From positions 1 through 10,328 of the forward strand of contig NZ_CALNBI010000386.1 in the NCBI RefSeq assembly GCF_937874145.1: a stretch of DNA of 10,328 nucleotides, written 5' to 3'. The stretch is from an uncultured Chitinophaga sp. (GTDB lineage Bacteria; Bacteroidota; Bacteroidia; Chitinophagales; Chitinophagaceae). The notes beneath the pieces are model-generated. The model saw only the letters and a program-made list of their open reading frames with translations. It did not search any database and was not told the origin of the DNA. Shown here in pieces: positions 6,388 to 10,328 of the stretch (its first letter is position 1; the number at the start of each line of letters is the position of its first letter). A program made the translations under genes and the position numbers.

Positions 6388-7656
6388 TTGTCATTCGAGA
6401 AATTAGGCCTCATTACACCCATATTACGCGCACTGGAAACACAAGGCTATACTACACCTACTCCCATCCAGGAACAGGCGATCCCTGTTGTGCTGGAAAA
6501 GCGTGACCTGCTGGCGTGCGCCCAGACGGGTACCGGGAAAACCGCTGCATTCGCGATTCCGATCCTGCAGCTTTTGTACAAAGAAAAACAGGCAGCCCAG
6601 GCGCCCGACCGTCATATCAAAACGCTCATTCTCACGCCTACCCGCGAACTGGCGATCCAGATCGCGGAGAATATCCGTGATTATGGCGTACATACCGGCA
6701 TCCGCCATCTCGTGATCTTCGGCGGCGTGTCCGCCCAGGCGCAGATCGACGGGCTGAAGCGCGGCACCGATATCCTCATCGCCACGCCCGGCCGCCTGCT
6801 GGATCTCTGGCAACAGGGCCACATCAACCTGCATTATATCCGCCAGTTCGTGCTCGACGAAGCCGACCGCATGCTGGATATGGGCTTCATTCACGACGTA
6901 AAACGCGTGATCACCAAGCTCCCGCAGAAACGGCAAACCCTGTTCTTCTCCGCCACCATGCCCGACGAAATCGCCGGCCTGGCTAATTCCATCCTTTCCA
7001 ACCCGGAGAAAGTGGCCGTAACGCCCGTTTCCTCCACCGCGGAGAAAGTGGAACAAAAGCTCTACTACACCGATAAGGCCAGCAAACGCAAACTGCTCGT
7101 GTATGTGCTGAAAGATCCCTCCATCGTGAGCGCTCTCGTCTTCACCCGCACCAAGCACGGAGCCGACCGTGTAGCCAAGGAACTGAACAAGGCTGATATC
7201 ACCGCCAGCGCCATCCACGGCGACAAATCCCAGAACTCGCGCCAGCGCGCCCTCACCGATTTCAAGGCGGGCCGCATCCGGGTACTGGTAGCCACCGATA
7301 TCGCCGCCCGCGGTATTGATGTCGACAACCTGTCGCATGTGATCAACTTCGAAATCCCCAACGTACCCGAAACCTACGTGCACCGTATCGGCCGTACGGG
7401 CCGCGGCGGCGCCAGCGGTATCGCGCTGTCGTTCTGTGAAGACGAAGAAAGGCCATATGTGAAAGACATCGTGAAGCTGATCAAGCAGCAGATCCCTGTT
7501 GTTACCGATCACCCCTTCCCGGCGTCTGAAGCGCCCGCTCCCGAGGCGCCCGCCATTCAGCTGCGCCAGTCATCTTCCCAACAAGGTGCAGGCCGTAAGC
7601 AGCAGCAAAAGCGGAAATGGCACGGCCGCCCGCAGCAAAACAAACAAAAAATCTGA
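6388..7656 (+). CDS. rhlE: DEAD-box ATP-dependent RNA helicase, RhlE type
   Basis: Cytoplasmic RNA helicase of 422 residues that would unwind short RNA duplexes using ATP in RNA decay, ribosome assembly or cold adaptation. All core motifs are intact: Q motif (F3 and GYTTPTPIQEQAIP at 20-33), I AQTGTGKT (45-52), Ia PTRELA (84-89), GG (112-113), Ib TPGR (133-136), II DEAD (157-160), III SAT (188-190), IV LVFTRTK (250-256), V ATDIAARGID (302-311) and VI HRIGRTGR (332-339). A basic, Gln-rich, low-complexity tail (about 375-422, with RKQQQKRKWHGR) probably adds RNA affinity, as in other RhlE proteins. The start is a TTG at 6388: the Q-motif Phe is the third residue and there is no in-frame ATG that avoids the TGA at 6346. 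It is transcribed alone and followed closely by a terminator. Confidence 0.92.
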   Translation: MSFEKLGLITPILRALETQGYTTPTPIQEQAIPVVLEKRDLLACAQTGTGKTAAFAIPILQLLYKEKQAAQAPDRHIKTLILTPTRELAIQIAENIRDYGVHTGIRHLVIFGGVSAQAQIDGLKRGTDILIATPGRLLDLWQQGHINLHYIRQFVLDEADRMLDMGFIHDVKRVITKLPQKRQTLFFSATMPDEIAGLANSILSNPEKVAVTPVSSTAEKVEQKLYYTDKASKRKLLVYVLKDPSIVSALVFTRTKHGADRVAKELNKADITASAIHGDKSQNSRQRALTDFKAGRIRVLVATDIAARGIDVDNLSHVINFEIPNVPETYVHRIGRTGRGGASGIALSFCEDEERPYVKDIVKLIKQQIPVVTDHPFPASEAPAPEAPAIQLRQSSSQQGAGRKQQQKRKWHGRPQQNKQKI

Positions 7657-7678
7657 CACGCACCGTGTTGAAATAAGA

Positions 7679-7718
7679 CGACCGGTATCCCGCACTGCAG
7701 GATACCGGTCGCTTTTTT
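7679..7718 (+). terminator. intrinsic terminator after rhlE
   Basis: CGACCGGTATCC (7679-7690) and GGATACCGGTCG (7700-7711) form a perfect 12-bp stem with a 9-base loop, followed by C and six T (7713-7718). It lies 22 bases after the helicase stop and 10 bases before the end of the convergent lipoprotein gene. On the - strand the flank is TCTTATTTC, so it may act weakly in both directions. Confidence 0.87.
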
Positions 7719-7728
7719 ATAGCGGGTT

Positions 7729-8727
7729 TTACAATTGCACGTGCACATTCGCCTGGTCCCACTCGCCGCGGTTGGGCATGGGCTTGCTCGCACCGTCGTA
7801 ACCGGGCACGAAAGCCACGTACCATGCCTTCGTGGCTTCGTCGTATTGCAGGCCATAAGTTTCGGAGGAATACGGGCCGTGCCGTTTCATCTTCAATGCG
7901 CGTCCATCTGCCAGTTTAGCTTCGATCTTATATACACCGATCGGGAGATTGTTGATGCTGCAGTCGAGGAACTTATCGCCGATTTTCTGCCTGATGGTAA
8001 AAACCCGTGATGCATCGTACATCATTCCGCCAGCCGGCGTCAGCTTGATGATGATCTCGCCGTTGAGCGGCAATGCTCCTTCCGGGCTCCAGCGGTCTTC
8101 CCACACATCCCAGTTCAAAAATATAGAACCTCCGAAGTAATTGTTGGAATACCAGGGCCGGTGCTGCACATCGTCACGATCGGCGGTACCATGGCTGAGC
8201 GCCATCCAGTTTTCCACGCCGCCTTTGTCGTAAGTATATACGCTTGCCGTACTGTCTGCCGCGAAAAGACTGATGGGAACAGGCTTCCCGACGTATTCGA
8301 TCACGGCATACGCGTGCTGGAACTCGGCCGCGCCTTCAAATTCGATTTCGTAATAACCTTTGTCGTTGGTGGTAGTGGTCACCAGTTGCTGGTATCCTGA
8401 TATCTTTTTAAGCAATCCCAGGGCTGCGCCTTCGATAGGCCGGCCGGATGCGTCAGTCACGTAGCCGCGTACTTTTTTCGGGATGGCGGGGAGGTTGGGG
8501 AAAACGGGGCGAACGGAAGGCAGGCCTCGAAGAGCGATGGCGTAGTTCGTGTTGGCGTTCATGGCGATCGTGGTGTCGCCGCGGAGCGGGGGAATGGTTA
8601 CAACGGTTGGGATGGGCAGGGGGCCGCCGGCGGGGTTTTCGGGGGCGTTTGGCTTGTCGCCGCCTCCTTTGGAGCATGCCATGCAGCAGGCCAGCGCGGC
8701 ACAGGTCAGTAATCGGATTTGCTTCAT
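7729..8727 (-). CDS. lipoprotein with carboxypeptidase-regulatory-like domain
   Basis: From the ATG at 8727 the protein has 332 residues. It begins with a lipoprotein signal peptide (MKQIRLLTCAALACCMAC; probable lipidated Cys at 18 followed by SKGGG), then a Gly/Pro-rich linker. Residues about 85-145 read as a carboxypeptidase D regulatory-like beta-sandwich: VRGYVTDASGRPIEGAALGL, then TTTNDKGYYEIEF. The rest (about 150-332) is rich in Trp, Tyr and Gly with no motif that I recognise. Such domains are common in Bacteroidota envelope lipoproteins, often on the cell surface, and do not themselves indicate peptidase activity. The frame is open to an ATG at 8766, but the added residues would spoil the signal peptide and lie upstream of the predicted start of transcription. 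It is a single gene convergent with rhlE; its function is unknown. Confidence 0.8.
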   Translation of the reverse strand: MKQIRLLTCAALACCMACSKGGGDKPNAPENPAGGPLPIPTVVTIPPLRGDTTIAMNANTNYAIALRGLPSVRPVFPNLPAIPKKVRGYVTDASGRPIEGAALGLLKKISGYQQLVTTTTNDKGYYEIEFEGAAEFQHAYAVIEYVGKPVPISLFAADSTASVYTYDKGGVENWMALSHGTADRDDVQHRPWYSNNYFGGSIFLNWDVWEDRWSPEGALPLNGEIIIKLTPAGGMMYDASRVFTIRQKIGDKFLDCSINNLPIGVYKIEAKLADGRALKMKRHGPYSSETYGLQYDEATKAWYVAFVPGYDGASKPMPNRGEWDQANVHVQL

Positions 8728-8745
8728 TTGATGATGATTTGCGCG

Positions 8746-8776
8746 CAAAATTACCGGCGCAATCATCTCGGGAAAC
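8746..8776 (-). promoter_or_regulatory. promoter of the 7729-8727 lipoprotein gene
   Basis: On the - strand, GTTTC (8776-8772), 18 bases, then TAATTTTG (8753-8746), an exact TAnnTTTG. Transcription would begin near 8739, about 12 bases before the ATG at 8727, which supports that start over the upstream ATG at 8766. Confidence 0.5.
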
Positions 8777-8860
8777 AGGCAATGCGGTGGAATGTCGGGG
8801 TTGATGGCTGAGTGGAATCTCCGGCTGGTTGAAGTGTAACTCCTTACGTAGCTGCCGACA

Positions 8861-10225
8861 TTACCACAGGAATGCCGTCAAACCCAAACCAAAAGTGAAA
8901 TGATTGAAGCGCACCTTTTCCTGGCCGATTTGTTTGAAGAGGAATTTGCCATCATCCGTAACATCATCCACGATGTCGATATTGAAATCATGGTCTGAAT
9001 CGAAGTACGCACCGTAAGCCTTGATCCCGATATTGCGGGAGATCCTTTTTTGAATACCCAGCCCGGTGGACCAGCTGAAAGTGCCTTCGGGCTTATATCG
9101 CAGGTAAGGGAAGTCGTTGCGTTCGAGGAGTTCCCGCCAATCTTCATTTAACCGGAGCATTACGTTTCCGTCGGAGCCGAGGGAGGATCCGGCCAGGATT
9201 TTACCGGTGATGAACCAGTTTTTGGGTAGGGGGATACTGAAGAATGGCCCGGCATGCAGGTACCGGATGCCCATGGGTTGCGTGTAATGTCCGTCGCTGA
9301 TTTCAGCTACATCGGGGTCGGTGATGAGCAGGCCGTCGTCGTTGATAGGGAATGAAGTAAAAGCGAATTCTGCGCCGGCGCCAACGTTACGATGGAAGAA
9401 CCACGCGCCTTCGGCCCCCATGTTGAAGCCGCGCTTGGCGGAGATGCCGTTGACGTTGCCTGTTAGGTCCTTTGTGGTGGCCACCGCGTATCCCATGCGG
9501 ATCTCGATGAAACTGGGCTTCCCGTCTATCGGTATCGGGTCCTGGTGGATAACGGGGCGCGCGCCTTTGTCTTTATAAATCTTATCCACGATAATATATC
9601 CCAGTTCGGTGGCCAGGATGCCGATGCCAGCGCCCGCCAGCACGTCGGACACCCAGTGGCGGTTGTTGAGCTGCCGCCCGATGGCGGTGCCCGTAGCCAG
9701 CGTATACCCGGCCACGCTATACAACGGGTGGCGGTATTGCCCGTATTCCTTATGCAGGAACGTAGCGTTCATGAACGAATTGGCAGTATGGCCGGAAGGG
9801 AAGGAGTTGCGCTCCGAACCGTCGGGCCGCTCTACTTTCGCCGTATACTTGATGCCGTTGACCACCGTGCCCATGATCGCCGCCGAAAAGGCGTACGACA
9901 CAAAAGCCCTCCCCAGGTGGTTCTTCCCCTTTACCCCGGCGGCATTCAGCCCGAAAACGGCCAGCGCGGGCACGTATTGCATATAATCGTCGAAATGATA
10001 CCGGAACGTAGGAATATACCGGTTCCGCAATTCGCGGACGTTCTTCCTTTCTCCCCACAACGCTGCACTGCCCGCGAACAGCACGACGGGCACCGTGCTG
10101 ATCCTGACCGCCTGGGAATGCCAGAAATCAGGTTTGTAACGGGCGCTGTCCAGCACTTCCTGCGATTTCGCAGGCAGCATGATAAACAGGGAAATAACGA
10201 TCAGGAATATACGGTACGGCAGCAT
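8861..10225 (-). CDS. PAP2-family phosphatase with C-terminal outer-membrane beta-barrel
   Basis: From the ATG at 10225 the protein has 454 residues. A signal peptide (MLPYRIFLIVISLFIMLPAKSQ) leads to a type 2 phosphatidic acid phosphatase domain (about 30-220) with several hydrophobic helices and all three active-site motifs: KYTAKVERP (K126...R133-P134), PSGH (143-146) and GRQLNNRHWVSD (R184, H190, D194; the usual Ser before Arg is Gly). After a linker near 225-240 the remaining 215 residues alternate aromatic and polar residues in beta-strand fashion (RMGYAVATT, GAEGAWFFH, GAGAEFAFTSF) and end in GLGLTAFLW, an aromatic C-terminus like the signal recognised by the BAM complex. It probably removes phosphate from a lipid in the envelope, such as undecaprenyl pyrophosphate, lipid A or phosphatidylglycerol phosphate; the substrate is not evident. 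An ATG at 10246 or TTG at 10270 would lengthen the N-terminus. Confidence 0.83.
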   Translation of the reverse strand: MLPYRIFLIVISLFIMLPAKSQEVLDSARYKPDFWHSQAVRISTVPVVLFAGSAALWGERKNVRELRNRYIPTFRYHFDDYMQYVPALAVFGLNAAGVKGKNHLGRAFVSYAFSAAIMGTVVNGIKYTAKVERPDGSERNSFPSGHTANSFMNATFLHKEYGQYRHPLYSVAGYTLATGTAIGRQLNNRHWVSDVLAGAGIGILATELGYIIVDKIYKDKGARPVIHQDPIPIDGKPSFIEIRMGYAVATTKDLTGNVNGISAKRGFNMGAEGAWFFHRNVGAGAEFAFTSFPINDDGLLITDPDVAEISDGHYTQPMGIRYLHAGPFFSIPLPKNWFITGKILAGSSLGSDGNVMLRLNEDWRELLERNDFPYLRYKPEGTFSWSTGLGIQKRISRNIGIKAYGAYFDSDHDFNIDIVDDVTDDGKFLFKQIGQEKVRFNHFTFGLGLTAFLW

Positions 10226-10267
10226 GGCAGGGCATGGAATTCGCATCGGATGGCATTTAGGGTTTGG

Positions 10268-10297
10268 CAAAGTTCGAGAAGTTTAACAACCGGCAAG
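10268..10297 (-). promoter_or_regulatory. possible promoter of the PAP2-barrel gene
   Basis: On the - strand, CTTG (10297-10294), 18 bases, then GAACTTTG (10275-10268), one mismatch from TAnnTTTG. The start point would be near 10261, which excludes the TTG at 10270 and leaves the ATGs at 10246 and 10225. The match is modest and the window ends shortly upstream. Confidence 0.3.
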
Positions 10298-10328
10298 CTG
10301 GAAAGTTCAGCCGGCCGTTTCCGGCAGC

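Noticed and set aside
6237..6506. Short + strand frame overlapping the start of rhlE
   Set aside because: Starts upstream of the predicted promoter's start point and runs into the helicase gene in another frame; no family resemblance.
6424..7512. 362-codon open frame antisense to the helicase gene
   Set aside because: Long, but a mirror of a highly conserved DEAD-box gene in the complementary frame; the protein is Gly/Asp/His-rich with no known fold.
8791..8862. Inverted repeat AATGTCGG / CCGACATT after the PAP2-barrel gene
   Set aside because: Only 8 bp with a 56-base loop and no T tract; chance pairing is likely, and no terminator can be claimed.
10297..10325. Imperfect hairpin GCTGGAAA / TTTCCGGC at the right edge
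   Set aside because: It has a G-T pair, a 13-base loop and no T tract, and too little flanking sequence is available to judge it.
1..10328. Search for a new defence system, mobile element, CRISPR array or structured RNA locus
   Set aside because: No direct-repeat arrays, transposase, integrase, nuclease or reverse transcriptase genes, and no tRNA-like folds were seen; all substantial frames belong to metabolic, envelope or RNA-processing genes.

Overview
The window is chromosomal DNA from a Bacteroidota bacterium, most likely a Chitinophaga-like member of the Chitinophagaceae. This rests on GC-rich genes separated by AT-rich gaps, promoters of the Bacteroidota type (TTTG, about 19 bases, TAnnTTTG), start sites without a clear Shine-Dalgarno sequence, lipoproteins whose lipid-anchoring Cys is followed by Ser-Lys, and a PAP2 phosphatase joined to an outer-membrane barrel. 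The genus is inferred from general familiarity, not from a database search.

Left part (1-5270): a sugar-catabolic locus. The window opens with the last 56 codons of a GH88-type unsaturated glucuronyl hydrolase on the + strand, closed by a good terminator. Facing it on the - strand is an operon read from 3311 down to 238: agaS (galactosamine-6-phosphate deaminase/isomerase, SIS fold), a PfkB-family sugar kinase (probably tagatose-6-phosphate kinase) and a class II tagatose/fructose-bisphosphate aldolase (KbaY/GatY type). Together these would turn galactosamine-6-phosphate into tagatose-6-phosphate, then tagatose-1,6-bisphosphate, then triose phosphates. Divergent from the operon are a DeoR-family repressor (AgaR-like) and a ten-helix DMT/EamA transporter. 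The 239-base divergent region holds a near-consensus Bacteroidota promoter for agaS and, over its predicted start point, a perfect (TTTCG)3 repeat that looks like the AgaR operator. The GH88 enzyme could supply N-acetylgalactosamine from glycosaminoglycan disaccharides, but the kinase and deacetylase needed to enter the pathway are not in the window.

Right part (5271-10328): unlinked single genes. They are a small uncharacterised lipoprotein (-), a RhlE-type DEAD-box RNA helicase (+) with a roughly 90-nt leader, a second lipoprotein with a carboxypeptidase-regulatory-like domain (-), and a PAP2 phosphatase with a C-terminal beta-barrel (-). Strong intrinsic terminators lie between the convergent pairs at 5231-5270 and 7679-7718.

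No gene-free stretch exceeds 300 bases; the longest are 3312-3550 and 6153-6387, both described below. I saw no tRNA, rRNA, CRISPR array, insertion sequence, phage or defence genes. Most of the window is ordinary core and catabolic content. The best candidate for something not yet described is the regulatory region of the galactosamine operon.
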